Shown: positions 35,883 through 46,748 of the stretch, one piece after another | How the letters are laid out: each line of letters opens with the position of its first letter | Position numbering within the stretch: the first letter of the stretch is position 1 | Source of the DNA: Verrucomicrobiaceae bacterium UBA7681 | GTDB taxonomy: Bacteria; Verrucomicrobiota; Verrucomicrobiia; Verrucomicrobiales; Verrucomicrobiaceae | DNA: 64,000 nt | Reading direction: 5' to 3' | NCBI GenBank assembly: GCA_002482965.1 | Contig: DLGZ01000031.1 | Coordinates: forward strand, 26,629 to 90,628 | Translations under genes and position numbers: made by a program | Notes under the pieces: generated by a model | The model's input: only the letters and a program-made list of their open reading frames with translations | Database searches by the model: none | Told to the model about the DNA's origin: nothing

Positions 35883-35976
35883 GGCGAACAAAAACGGATG
35901 CAGGCAACGGCTCGTTTGATATCTGTCGTGTCATCGACGCTTCCCGCTCGCAGTTGCCTGATCCAGGACGTTCGGC
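35883..35976. other. attC-like integron recombination site
   Basis: Left core GGCGAAC (35883-35889), then GGATG and CAGGCAAC (35896-35908); right GTTGCCTG and ATCC (35953-35964), then core GTTCGGC (35970-35976). The arms pair as CAGGCAAC/GTTGCCTG and GGAT/ATCC, with one unpaired G between them, the extrahelical base typical of attC. GAAC pairs with GTTC. Length about 94 bp is in the attC range. Confidence 0.75.
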
Positions 35977-35996
35977 CAACGAAATCACACACACTC

Positions 35997-36072
35997 TATC
36001 CGTTTGCCTTGGTTTCCGACCCAATCTAATTCAGCCACACCATGATCCGCGCCATCATTGTTCACCTTTCCA
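35997..36072 (+). repeat. Shared leader copy 2
   Basis: Second copy of the 76-bp leader at 35414-35489, again starting about 20 bp after an attC-like right core and running into the first ten codons of the VOC gene. Confidence 0.85.
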
Positions 36073-36437
36073 CCAAGGATGTGCTTAGGGCACGAGCGTT
36101 TTACACGGCCCTTGGCTTCACCGTCAATGAAGACATGAGCGGAGAAAAGCATGTCGGCATCGTCATGAGCGACACCATTCAGCTCATGCTTTCGGAGGAG
36201 TCGGTTTTCGCCACGTTCTCACCGCGAGGCCTCTGTGACACCTCCAAGTACCTAGAGGTTCTGAACTGCCTCCAATGCTCCAGCCGGGCCGAAATTGACG
36301 AGCTGGTTCGGAAGGCCGTGGCTGCAGGCGGCACGACCGTCGAGGAAGCGGAGGATCACGGCTTCATGTATCAGCACAGCTTCCTGGATCCCGATGGTCA
36401 CGCATGGAACTTGGTCCACATGACAGAGACGCCTTGA
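36042..36437 (+). CDS. VOC-superfamily protein (glyoxalase/bleomycin-resistance-like)
   Basis: 131 residues forming one glyoxalase-type domain of two beta-alpha-beta-beta-beta modules. Features: IVHLSTKDVLRARAFYTALGF at the start, DTIQLMLSEE in the middle and HSFLDPDGHAWNLVH at the end, with potential metal ligands His 8, His 120 region and a polar residue in NLVH where Glu is common. Reaction cannot be told from sequence. It lies between two attC-like sites, the classic layout of an integron cassette. Confidence 0.87.
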   Translation: MIRAIIVHLSTKDVLRARAFYTALGFTVNEDMSGEKHVGIVMSDTIQLMLSEESVFATFSPRGLCDTSKYLEVLNCLQCSSRAEIDELVRKAVAAGGTTVEEAEDHGFMYQHSFLDPDGHAWNLVHMTETP

Positions 36438-36470
36438 ACTGGCCTACGCCATCGGCTCCGGCGGGAACGA

Positions 36471-36563
36471 GGCGAACAAACCGGATGCAGGCAACGGCTT
36501 GTATGGCATCTGTCGTGGCACCGACACTTCCCTCTCGTCGTCGTGTGAGATGGGATGCTCGCC
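36471..36563. other. attC-like integron recombination site, partly degenerate
   Basis: Left part GGCGAAC, then CGGATGCAGGCAACGGC is nearly identical to the site at 35883, and similarity continues through the spacer. The right core is GCTCGCC (36557-36563), which pairs with the left core except at one position, but the inner right arm no longer matches. 93 bp between outer edges. Confidence 0.6.
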
Positions 36564-36581
36564 CAACTTACAGCGCCATCC

Positions 36582-37094
36582 ATGACTCAGAAAATACCCG
36601 TCCTGTTTCTCTTGCTGCCATTGGTTTTCGTGATCGTTGGGGGATGGCTTTCATTTCGCTGTGTCCGAGGGCATGTTGAGAGATTTTTTGTTTCATCTTG
36701 GCCCACGACATCGGGCCGCATCACTGCCTCGTCGCTTGAATCGCATCCCGGACACAAGAACGGGACAAGCTATGAAGTGAAGGTGGCTTATGAGTATCTC
36801 GCAGAGGGGCGCACCTTCACCGGAACCCGGATTCACCCGACCTATGTCACTGACTGGCATCACGAGTCACACGAGGAGCTGCTCAATCGCCTCAGTCCTC
36901 GTTCAATGGTCAAAGTCTGCTATCACCCGAAGGACCCGTCTCGATCATATCTTGCCAGCCAGTTTGTCAGCGCCAGTGCTCTTCCCCTGGTAGCAGGTCT
37001 GACATTTCTGGGTGCCGGTCTCGCGTTTGGAACATTGATGCTGCTAATCAACTACGGGAACCATGACTATGCTTCCCTCATTTCTAAGCCATGA
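36582..37094 (+). CDS. DUF3592-like membrane protein (cassette-like gene)
   Basis: 170 residues: N-terminal helix (LFLLLPLVFVIVGGWLSF), a central extracytoplasmic beta-rich domain (WPTTSGRITASSLES, VKVAYEYLAEGRTFTG, KVCYHPKDPSRSYL) and a C-terminal helix. This is the DUF3592 architecture. Start at 36582 (MTQK), 18 bp after the attC-like core. No clear attC is found after it, although GGACGCGTTGGTGCCAAC at about 37126 may be a remnant. Confidence 0.8.
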   Translation: MTQKIPVLFLLLPLVFVIVGGWLSFRCVRGHVERFFVSSWPTTSGRITASSLESHPGHKNGTSYEVKVAYEYLAEGRTFTGTRIHPTYVTDWHHESHEELLNRLSPRSMVKVCYHPKDPSRSYLASQFVSASALPLVAGLTFLGAGLAFGTLMLLINYGNHDYASLISKP

Positions 37095-37174
37095 AGAGGG
37101 TCACCGGGAACACGGGCGTGAAGGACGCGTTGGTGCCAACCCACCGTAGTCTGGGTGCAAAGCTCTTCGCTGCC

Positions 37175-38554
37175 TCACTGCTGAAAAAATCGCCGCACGG
37201 AACCCACAGCGCGATCCATCTTCTGCTCGAAGACGCTCTTGGGTGGAGCGGCAGGTGTACGCCGGCGGGTGGTGGATGCAACCGTGGTTGATTTCTTTTT
37301 GGCCGCTGATGTCTTGGGCTTGCTCGTGGTAGATTTGGCGGGAGCGTCGGCAACGCTCGTTTTCTTCACAGCGGGTTTTGCGTCGTCGTTGGATGCGTTG
37401 GGCTTGGCTTCAGCGAGGTCGGTTTTCGTGCTCACGGATTCCGATGGATTGTCGGTCTCAGAGGACACGGCTTTGCGGACCTCCTCCTTGGGTGCAGACG
37501 ACTCTTTAGCTGCGAATGGTTCTTTGGTCACGGCTGCCACCATCTTCGGTGTGGGCGATTCTTTGACTGCCGTCGTTTGCTTTAATGGGGACGTTTCCTT
37601 GGACGCAGATGTCACCTTGGTTGGCGGGGATTCTTTGACTACCACAGGCTCCTTGGTTGCAGCGGTTTCTTTCACTGCGGGTGTTTCTTTGGCCAACGCG
37701 GACTCTTTCGAGGACGGTGTTGGCGTGGAAGCAGGGATCGGAGCCGGAGTCACCGCCGCGATCATAGGCCGCTCAGGCTCCACAGGCATGAGGCCGGGGG
37801 TGGGGCCGTAGCCGTAGAAATGCTTGGTGCTGTCGGGCTTGGGCAGGCTGAAGTCGAAGACGCTGACGCCACTGCGGCGCTCGCCCATGTAGCTGCGGCC
37901 GTCGCTGGAGCCGAAGACAACGCGCTTGCCGCTCTTCTTGAGCTTGCCCAAGTAGACCATGACGTGGGTCACAGGCAGCTTGCGGGTGGTTTCGAGGCTG
38001 TTGGTCCAGAACAGCAGATCACCCGGCTTGAGGGCGGCGAATTCTTCACTGTCGAAGTTGGTGGCTGTGGGGGTGAGGTAGAGTTTGCCCTTCTTGTCCA
38101 CCCAGTTGCACATCTCGTCGGACTGACGTGGCACGTCCTTCAGACCCTGAAAATGCAGCACATGGTAAATGGTGCCGGAGCAGTCCATGCCGCCTTTGCT
38201 GGGTTCACTGGAGCCATACATGTAGCCGAGTTCCAGATGCGTGAGCGCCAGGCAGCTCTGCACGAGGCTTTGGATCTGCTTGGGGTACTGATCAAAATCG
38301 CGGATGTCCTCAATGCTGAGCGTGGAAACCGCCGCCGGGGTTGGGACCACAGTGGGGGGATCTTCGTTCACCGGCTCGGTGGGAGTGGTCTTTTTCGCCG
38401 AGGTGGTTTCAGACTTGGCAGGGGTGGTCTTTTTGACGGAGCTTTCCGACTGGGAGGACTTCTTCCCCTTGGTCGAAGTCGTGGCCGCAAGCAGCGGAGG
38501 TCCGGTGCCTGCTGCCATAAGCATGACCAGCAGGAGTCGCAGTGAAGTGTGCAT
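37175..38554 (-). CDS. Secreted NlpC/P60-family protein with long repetitive tail
   Basis: 459 residues: signal peptide (about 1-24), Ser/Lys/Thr-rich linker, an NlpC/P60 domain (about 85-260) and a 190-residue low-complexity tail. Catalytic Cys is in GGMDCSGT, His in PVTHVMVYLG, followed by VVFGSSDG. The family cleaves peptidoglycan stem peptides. The tail has imperfect repeats of the type AxKExxxxKE (for example ETPAVKETAATKEPVVVKE) and ends in a basic segment rich in Lys and Thr, probably binding cell wall or DNA-like polyanions. Single gene. Confidence 0.85.
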   Translation of the reverse strand: MHTSLRLLLVMLMAAGTGPPLLAATTSTKGKKSSQSESSVKKTTPAKSETTSAKKTTPTEPVNEDPPTVVPTPAAVSTLSIEDIRDFDQYPKQIQSLVQSCLALTHLELGYMYGSSEPSKGGMDCSGTIYHVLHFQGLKDVPRQSDEMCNWVDKKGKLYLTPTATNFDSEEFAALKPGDLLFWTNSLETTRKLPVTHVMVYLGKLKKSGKRVVFGSSDGRSYMGERRSGVSVFDFSLPKPDSTKHFYGYGPTPGLMPVEPERPMIAAVTPAPIPASTPTPSSKESALAKETPAVKETAATKEPVVVKESPPTKVTSASKETSPLKQTTAVKESPTPKMVAAVTKEPFAAKESSAPKEEVRKAVSSETDNPSESVSTKTDLAEAKPNASNDDAKPAVKKTSVADAPAKSTTSKPKTSAAKKKSTTVASTTRRRTPAAPPKSVFEQKMDRAVGSVRRFFQQ

Positions 38555-38721
38555 GAGATTCGGGGGCTGAGAGTTGATGACGCTATGTTAGACGCCCTAG
38601 GGGCCTAAACTGATCAAATCAATTCATGGGCTGCCGTACCTAGAGACTACGTATGGGCGCAAAAAGTGGCCTTGTTCCTGTGCAGCAAGGCTCCTCGGTT
38701 CCACCGGAGCAGGCTATTTTG

Positions 38722-39624
38722 TCACTTCTGCATGCGGGAGATCACGGCGCAGATGACCCCCGCCATCAGCAGCAGCGCGGCGACGATGCGGATGCCGTAG
38801 GCTTTGCCGGAATCATGGCGTTCGCGATTTCCCAGCAGCGGACCCAGCAGCGCGACGACGGCGAGGCTCCACATGCCGCGTGTGGCATAGACGACGTTCA
38901 CCCCGACGGCGTCATTGAAATAGGCGAGCGAGAGACCCAAGGTCATCGACTGCGCGGCAATGAGCGCACTGCCGCCGATGGACCACTGCGTGGCACGATT
39001 CCATGGAATCGGCGGGCGGTTAGGCAGCAGCGTCATGGAGATGAGTGAGAGCACCCCGGTGGTCCCGGCCAGGAGAGCAAGAAAGGTCTTCGGGCCGAAT
39101 GAGGGCGCCCATTTTTGCAGAAACACATCGGCAAAGGCGTACAGCGCTGCGCTGATGAGCGCCATGACCACCGGGCCCGCGAGCCGTGCGCCCTTCGGCG
39201 TTTTGAAATCGGTGGCGCTCATCATGAAAATGCCGCCCGTGGTGATGAAGGCCGCGAGCCACATCAGCGGCTTCATGCTGTCCGCAATGAACAAACTGGC
39301 CCCCAGAGCGACGAAGACGACCTTCGACCCGAGCACCGGTGTGACGAGCGAGACATCCCCACGCTGCATGGCGATGAAGGTGAACCAGCCCCCGATGAAA
39401 AACAGCACCCCAAGTCCGACCGGAAGGTACCAGTCCTGCCAGTTGACGGGCTGCGTTTCAAAGAAAGCGAGCGGCAGAAACGCGAGCGTGCTGGTCCAGT
39501 TGTTGATGTGAAAGCACGCCATCGGCCGTGCCCCTTCCGTGAGCGCTTTTTTCAGCAGCAAGGACGCGATCGCGTAGCCGATGGCGGCGACGAGCGGGAA
39601 GAGCAGGTACCAGGGAAGATTCAT
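38722..39624 (-). CDS. DMT-superfamily (EamA-like) transporter
   Basis: 300 residues with about ten hydrophobic helices in two repeats, typical of EamA/drug-metabolite exporters. Start at 39624 gives MNLPWYLLFPLVAAIGYA; its ATG overlaps the stop of the upstream AEC transporter gene by 3 bp (ATGA-type coupling), so the two transporters share an operon. Substrate unknown. Confidence 0.85.
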   Translation of the reverse strand: MNLPWYLLFPLVAAIGYAIASLLLKKALTEGARPMACFHINNWTSTLAFLPLAFFETQPVNWQDWYLPVGLGVLFFIGGWFTFIAMQRGDVSLVTPVLGSKVVFVALGASLFIADSMKPLMWLAAFITTGGIFMMSATDFKTPKGARLAGPVVMALISAALYAFADVFLQKWAPSFGPKTFLALLAGTTGVLSLISMTLLPNRPPIPWNRATQWSIGGSALIAAQSMTLGLSLAYFNDAVGVNVVYATRGMWSLAVVALLGPLLGNRERHDSGKAYGIRIVAALLLMAGVICAVISRMQK

Positions 39625-40568
39625 ACGCCTGCCAGTTTCAACCCCCACGCGATGACCAGAGGCGTGGTGACGCAGCTCACGACCGTCGTGGCGATCACCA
39701 CCTGCACGGCGGTCGTGGCATGACCGCCGTAAAGGCGTGCGATCATGATGTTAAACACCGCGGAGGGCATGGCCGCCTGCACGACAATGACGCGCTTCAA
39801 TTCCAGGCTGATCGGCAGGTAGCATGCCGCCGCGAGAAAGGCGATGGGGATGATGCCCAGGCGTAAAATAGGGCTGACCACGGCCACCTTCCACTGCATG
39901 GCTCCCTGCCCCCACAGATCCGCGATGGAGGCACCAATGAGCAGCACCGCCAGCGGCACCGCACAAGCACCGAGCATGTTGAAAGTGTTGTGCGCGACCA
40001 GCGGCACATGGGCATGCAGGCCGGTGAAGTTCAGCAGCAGCGAGATCAAAATGGTGATCACCGGGGCATTCAGCGCGAGCCGCCAAGGTGCCTTGTCCAG
40101 GCCTGTGAGCAGCCCCACGCCGACGGTCCAGCAGGCCAGTTCGACCCCCAGCGTGAAAGTGAAGAGCACCCCCAGCGTGCCTTTGTCCGGAAACAGCGCA
40201 GTGACGATGGGAATGGCCACAAATCCGTAATTTTGCAGGCCGCAGGCCACGCTGAACGTGCGGCGGCCCTCGCCTTTCTTCAGGCCCACCAGCGGTGCCA
40301 CGAAATACGTGAGAGCGATGCCAAGCGCGACGAGCCCATAGCCCAGCCCGGCGGCAATTAGCACCGGCGGCAGGCTCATCACGGCGGGATTTCCCACCAC
40401 CCGCTCAATGATCAGCGCCGGCGTGAGCATCATCACGGAGAGCTTCATCAGGCTGACGTCCGCCTCGACTTTCAGCAACCCTGTCCGGCGGGCCAGCGCC
40501 CCGGCACCCATCGTGAGATAGACGGGCACGGCCACGGAGAGAATGCGGAGGTAGTCGAGGTTGTCCAT
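39621..40568 (-). CDS. AEC-family transporter (auxin efflux carrier/malate permease-like)
   Basis: 315 residues, about ten helices, with family features GAGALARRTGLLK near residue 22 and CGLQNYGFVAIPIV near residue 110. Members move organic acids or other small anions. It is upstream of and overlaps the DMT transporter gene. Substrate cannot be specified. Confidence 0.87.
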   Translation of the reverse strand: MDNLDYLRILSVAVPVYLTMGAGALARRTGLLKVEADVSLMKLSVMMLTPALIIERVVGNPAVMSLPPVLIAAGLGYGLVALGIALTYFVAPLVGLKKGEGRRTFSVACGLQNYGFVAIPIVTALFPDKGTLGVLFTFTLGVELACWTVGVGLLTGLDKAPWRLALNAPVITILISLLLNFTGLHAHVPLVAHNTFNMLGACAVPLAVLLIGASIADLWGQGAMQWKVAVVSPILRLGIIPIAFLAAACYLPISLELKRVIVVQAAMPSAVFNIMIARLYGGHATTAVQVVIATTVVSCVTTPLVIAWGLKLAGV

Positions 40569-40657
40569 GGGCGGGGCCTCCAGCTAGGCGGAGATGCGTG
40601 TTTCTGCAAGTACCTCGGGGGAGCGAGTGCCCTTGCCACACAAACGTATCTGTATTT

Positions 40658-41257
40658 TTATCCCCTCTTCCACACCACCCACAGCTCCGGCGGCGAGGCC
40701 GCACGGTTGATCGGCCGCAGGTGCTGCACCTCATAGCGCCGGGATTCCAGCGCCGCCGCCCAGACCGCAATGCTGCGTCCCTCTTCGGCACCTCCTTCAT
40801 GTCCAGGATACACAGCAATGGTGAGCAGCCCGCCCGGTTTCAGCAGCTCCAGCGCCGCCTGCACCGCGATCATCGTCGTCTCTGTGTGGGTGATCAGCGT
40901 TTTATCCGTGCCCGGCAGGTAGCCGAGATTGAACATGATCGCGCTGATCTTCCCATGCTGCTCCACCGGCACATGCTCACGCATGGTTTCGTGCCCGGAG
41001 TGGATCAATGTCGTCATCTCCACCGGCACACGCTTCGCCGTCTCCACCAAGGCCGTCGCCTGCACATCAAAGGCAAACACATGCCCGCCCGGGCTCACGC
41101 ACTGCGTCAGAAACAGGGTATCGTGCCCGTTGCCCATCGTCGCATCCACCGCAATGTCGCCCGGCCGCAGCCGGTCCTTCAGCATCAGCTGCGCCCACAG
41201 CACGGACGAGGGCAGGCCTCCATTGGGGCTGGCGAGAAGGGGGTTGAGGGGAACCAT
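40658..41257 (-). CDS. mnmM: tRNA mnm5s2U34 methyltransferase, MnmM (YtqB) family
   Basis: 199-residue SAM-dependent methyltransferase. Motif I is [14 protein letters not shown], followed by VFAFDVQ and the family-specific [11 protein letters not shown] and [11 protein letters not shown]. In Bacillus, MnmM methylates nm5s2U34 to mnm5s2U34 in tRNA. An FAD oxidoreductase that may supply the preceding step lies 1.6 kb away at 42890. Assignment of family is strong by motif; activity in this organism is inferred. Confidence 0.82.
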   Translation of the reverse strand: MVPLNPLLASPNGGLPSSVLWAQLMLKDRLRPGDIAVDATMGNGHDTLFLTQCVSPGGHVFAFDVQATALVETAKRVPVEMTTLIHSGHETMREHVPVEQHGKISAIMFNLGYLPGTDKTLITHTETTMIAVQAALELLKPGGLLTIAVYPGHEGGAEEGRSIAVWAAALESRRYEVQHLRPINRAASPPELWVVWKRG

Positions 41258-41352
41258 GCGCGGAGAATAGAGACTTCATCGGCGGAATAAAGCGCCGGAT
41301 GCTGCGATCCCGCAGATGGTCTGAGAAGTGGACTTGTCGCCTGAGTTGGCGG

Positions 41353-42837
41353 ATGAAAGCGGCACACATGTCTGCGCCTGCCCCCCTCACTCCCAGTCCG
41401 TCCGGCTGGAACCTGGACCACTCCTATGCGCGCCTGCCCGCGTTGTTTCACGAGTCACTGGAGCCAACCCCGGTGCGGGAGCCGCGCATGGTGGTTTTCA
41501 ATCATCCGCTGGCTCAGTCCCTGGGATTGGATGCCGCAGCTCTTGAAGACCAGGCTGCGATCTTTGCCGGCAATGAACTGCCCGGCGGGGCAGCGCCCCT
41601 CGCCCAAGCCTACGCAGGCCACCAGTACGGCCATTTCACCGGTCTCGGCGATGGCCGCGCGATCCTGCTAGGGGAGCAAATCACACCCACAGGAGAGCGC
41701 TTCGACGTGCAGCTCAAAGGCTCAGGCCCGACCCCCTTTTCACGTCGCGGAGACGGTCGTGCGGCGTTGGGGCCCATGCTGCGCGAATACATCATCAGCG
41801 AAGCCATGCACGCACTTGGCATTCCCACCACACGCAGCCTCGCGGTGGTCACGACGGGTGAAAAAGTCTTCCGCCAGGAGTCGCTGCCGGGAGCCGTCCT
41901 CACCCGCATCGCCGCCAGCCACATCCGCGTCGGCACGTTTGAATGGGCCGCTGCGCATGGGGACAAGGAAGCGCTGCAAGCCCTCGCCGACTACACCTTG
42001 CAGCGGCATTACCCCGAGCTCGCCACGGCAGAGGCCCCTTACCTCGCGCTGCTCGAAGGCGTGATGGAACGCCAGGCGCGGCTCATCGCCCAATGGCAGT
42101 GCGTCGGCTTCATCCACGGCGTCATGAACACCGACAACGTGGCGCTCAGCGGCGAAACCATCGACTATGGCCCCTGCGCCTTCATGGATGCCTTTGATCC
42201 CGCCACCGTGTTCAGCTCCATTGACCGCAATGGCCGCTACGCCTACGGCAACCAGCCGCAGATCGCCCAGTGGAATCTCGCCCGTCTGGCGGAGGCCCTG
42301 CTGCCGCTGCTGCATGCGGACGAAAAACAGGCCTTGGAAGTGGCGAATGCCGCGATCGACGGTTTCAAGACGACTTTTGAGCAGCACTGGCTCACTGGCA
42401 TGCGCGCCAAGCTGGGTCTCTTCACCGAGGAGGCCGAAGACCGTGCTTTGATCGAAACTTTGCTGTTATGGATGAAGAAGCAGAAGGCCGATTTCACCAA
42501 CACCTTCCGCAGTCTGAGCAACGCAGGTAAAACAATGTTAAACGATGATCTCGCCTTCATTGCGTGGCACGCGCAGTGGCAGGCGCGTTTGCAGCAGCAG
42601 CCACAACCGGCGGAGGAAGTTCAGCAGCGCATGCGTGCGCACAATCCAGCGGTGATTCCCCGCAATCACAAGGTGGAAGAGGCGCTCGCGGCAGCGGTGG
42701 AGCGCGGCGATTTGAGCGTCATGCAGCGATTGCTGGAGGTGCTGGCGAAGCCCTATGAAGACCACGAAGGACAGTCTGAGTATAGTGCGCCATCGGGGCT
42801 TGCGCCGGGTGCGTATCAGACGTTTTGCGGGACTTGA
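41353..42837 (+). CDS. selO: Protein adenylyltransferase SelO (YdiU/UPF0061)
   Basis: About 494 residues; pseudokinase-fold enzyme that transfers AMP to Ser, Thr or Tyr. Family blocks: [70 protein letters not shown] and [19 protein letters not shown]. ATGs at 41353 and 41368 are both possible starts; neither has a clear ribosome-binding site. It is divergent from mnmM and convergent with the FAD oxidoreductase; a hairpin GTCGGG-AGAC-CTCGAC (42855-42870) lies between the convergent ends. Confidence 0.92.
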   Translation: MKAAHMSAPAPLTPSPSGWNLDHSYARLPALFHESLEPTPVREPRMVVFNHPLAQSLGLDAAALEDQAAIFAGNELPGGAAPLAQAYAGHQYGHFTGLGDGRAILLGEQITPTGERFDVQLKGSGPTPFSRRGDGRAALGPMLREYIISEAMHALGIPTTRSLAVVTTGEKVFRQESLPGAVLTRIAASHIRVGTFEWAAAHGDKEALQALADYTLQRHYPELATAEAPYLALLEGVMERQARLIAQWQCVGFIHGVMNTDNVALSGETIDYGPCAFMDAFDPATVFSSIDRNGRYAYGNQPQIAQWNLARLAEALLPLLHADEKQALEVANAAIDGFKTTFEQHWLTGMRAKLGLFTEEAEDRALIETLLLWMKKQKADFTNTFRSLSNAGKTMLNDDLAFIAWHAQWQARLQQQPQPAEEVQQRMRAHNPAVIPRNHKVEEALAAAVERGDLSVMQRLLEVLAKPYEDHEGQSEYSAPSGLAPGAYQTFCGT

Positions 42838-42889
42838 GGGTGGGTCTGGACGGGGTCGGGAGACCTCGACACCTTGGCCGTTCCGCCCC

Positions 42890-43939
42890 TCAAATCTCGT
42901 TCCGCTGCAGATCCAGCTCCGGGTCGAGCGCGGTGCTGTCCAGTAGGTGCTCGATGAGATGACGTGCCAGCCAGGGGCTGCGCAGGGAGCCTTTGGAGCC
43001 GAGTCCGTTGAGGAAGGCGACGCGCGGGTGCGCGGGGTGCGTGCCCATGAGGGCCTGCTGGTTCTTGATGATGGGCCGCACGGCGGTCTGCATGCTGGTG
43101 ACGGTGGCAGGCACCTTGAGCAGACTGCGCAGATTGGCTTCGAGCTGCGCCACCTGATCTGCGGCAGGCGTGTGCGCGTCGTCGAACTTCCATTCGTAGG
43201 TTGATCCAGCGCGCAGGGTGCCGTCCGGGTGGGGGAGGAGCCAGCAGCCGCGATTGAGGACGCGCTGCTCGCCCTGAAGATCGGCCTTCACCGTGAGGAC
43301 GGTGCCGCGTGCGGACTGAAACGGCACCCAGTGGAAGAGGGGGTGCTTTGCCGCGCTCCAGCCCTGCGCCCAGATGACGTGGGAGAAGCGCTGGCCCTGC
43401 CACTCGACGCCTGTGTCGTCATCACGCACGTCGGCAGGCTGCACCTCTGCCTGTGCCCAGGCACCGAGGGATTCGAAGAAACGACGGCTGGTCTGGAGGT
43501 AGGTGGGGGTGTCCAGCCAGGCGGCATGGCGCTGCTGGAAGCCGTTGGCGGGATCGTGAATGACCTCCGCGTTCAGTTTCGGCGGCTGCGGATGCAGGAA
43601 AGGCTGCATGTCGGGGTCGCGCCGGCGCTTGTGCCATTTGGCGACTTCTGCCTCATTTTTGAGCAGCCGTACGTAGCCGCGTGGGAAGAAACAGCGCTGA
43701 CCAAGGCGCTGGCCACAACGGCGGTAGAAGCATAGAGCCTCACGGTAAAACATCGTATAACGCCAGCTGACCGTGAGCCGCATGCCAGTGATGGGAGTGA
43801 TCAACCCTGCCGCGACCTTGGAGCACGTGACGGCTTCGTCGCGGTCGGCGATGACAAAGGGCACGCCGCGCTCCCACAAACGCCAGGCCAGCGCGGTCCC
43901 GGCGAGTCCCTGGCCAATGATGAGGATGCGGGGGGGCAT
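42890..43939 (-). CDS. FAD-dependent oxidoreductase (DAO family; MnmC/MnmL-like)
   Basis: 349 residues. Rossmann motif ILIIGQGLAGTALAWRL at the N-terminus, then RDEAVTCSKVAAGLITPITG, and the second nucleotide-binding element GSTYEWKFDD, with FLNGLGSKGSL near the end. The pattern resembles the oxidoreductase half of MnmC and the stand-alone MnmL type that converts cmnm5U to nm5U in tRNA. Location close to mnmM supports that role. Other DAO functions such as amino-acid oxidation cannot be excluded. Confidence 0.8.
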   Translation of the reverse strand: MPPRILIIGQGLAGTALAWRLWERGVPFVIADRDEAVTCSKVAAGLITPITGMRLTVSWRYTMFYREALCFYRRCGQRLGQRCFFPRGYVRLLKNEAEVAKWHKRRRDPDMQPFLHPQPPKLNAEVIHDPANGFQQRHAAWLDTPTYLQTSRRFFESLGAWAQAEVQPADVRDDDTGVEWQGQRFSHVIWAQGWSAAKHPLFHWVPFQSARGTVLTVKADLQGEQRVLNRGCWLLPHPDGTLRAGSTYEWKFDDAHTPAADQVAQLEANLRSLLKVPATVTSMQTAVRPIIKNQQALMGTHPAHPRVAFLNGLGSKGSLRSPWLARHLIEHLLDSTALDPELDLQRNEI

Positions 43940-44012
43940 GACAAAAGGAGTGCGGGGCTTTAGCCCGAAATCATGCCCGAATTAGATCATGAAAGCAAAG
44001 AACGAAGACACC

Positions 44013-44825
44013 TCAAGGCTGCTTTTCCGCGATCACCAGCATGATCTCCTTGAGCTTCTCGTGGGTCTTGGTGACCTGCTCCACCGTGGGTGGGTCGGCA
44101 CTGGCGGTGCGCCAGAGGACGCTGATTACTTCGATGGCGGTGCCGATGTGCTTGATCATGACCTCATCATGTTTGGCCATGCTGAGGCGGTTAAAGTCAT
44201 CGCGGATCTCCTGGAGGATCACGGGGGAGCCGATGCACAACGGCCGTACTTCGACGGTGGCATTTTCCACGACCACGGTGGAGACGATCTCCAGCAGCCG
44301 CAGCCAGAGCCCCAGATCGATCAAGACCGCGAGGTCGTCGTCCTTCTGCTCTCGCAGCATGCGAATCAGCACCTGGTGGCTGTCCACGATCTCATGGCGC
44401 AGCTCCTTCCACTCGTTGCTTTCGGCCATTTTGCCCTGCGCCATGAGGCGGGGCAGGAGTTTCTCACCCAGACCCAGCGTGCGGCAGTAGCTGAGCACTT
44501 CCTGGTTGTTGTTGCGGAACTGCTGGGAGTCCCCCGCCTGCCAGATGAGGAAACTGTCTGCCATCAGACTGCCGAGAATCAGGGCGGCACGCCCGCGATC
44601 CGTGGGCGGCGTGGACGGGGGTTCACGAAACAGCAGCCGCCAGCGCGCCTTCGTGCGCAGGCCGATGATGTCGAGGAAATCCGCCGGCGTCTGGTCTCCC
44701 AGGATGATGGAGGGCGCGGTGTCGCCCAGGACTTGTTCATTGGCCCCTGCAGGCATCCCACCCAGGCACAACCCCAGCGCTACGAGGCAAATCGTACGGC
44801 GGTTGCGTGACGGGGAAGCAGACAT
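44013..44825 (-). CDS. Secreted protein of unknown function
   Basis: 270 residues with a signal peptide (about 1-28, CLVALGLCLGGMPAGA). The mature protein is mostly helical and acidic, with no recognisable motif or Cys pair. It starts 23 bp downstream of the glmS stop and may be co-transcribed with it, though the role is unrelated on present evidence. Confidence 0.7.
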   Translation of the reverse strand: MSASPSRNRRTICLVALGLCLGGMPAGANEQVLGDTAPSIILGDQTPADFLDIIGLRTKARWRLLFREPPSTPPTDRGRAALILGSLMADSFLIWQAGDSQQFRNNNQEVLSYCRTLGLGEKLLPRLMAQGKMAESNEWKELRHEIVDSHQVLIRMLREQKDDDLAVLIDLGLWLRLLEIVSTVVVENATVEVRPLCIGSPVILQEIRDDFNRLSMAKHDEVMIKHIGTAIEVISVLWRTASADPPTVEQVTKTHEKLKEIMLVIAEKQP

Positions 44826-44848
44826 CGTGGGGAGCGAACGACATTACT

Positions 44849-46702
<1,854 letters not shown>

Positions 46703-46721
46703 GAGAAGATAAAAAGGGGGT

Positions 46722-46748
46722 AAAAAAAGTCCTGCCGAATTTGGCAAG
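46722..46748 (-). promoter_or_regulatory. Terminator-like hairpin in the glmS leader
   Basis: On the minus strand CTTGCC-AAATTC-GGCAGG forms a 6-bp stem with one G-U pair, followed after two bases by seven T, ending 20 bases before the glmS ATG. It could be an attenuator or the end of a separate short transcript. No glmS ribozyme-like sequence was recognised. Confidence 0.4.
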
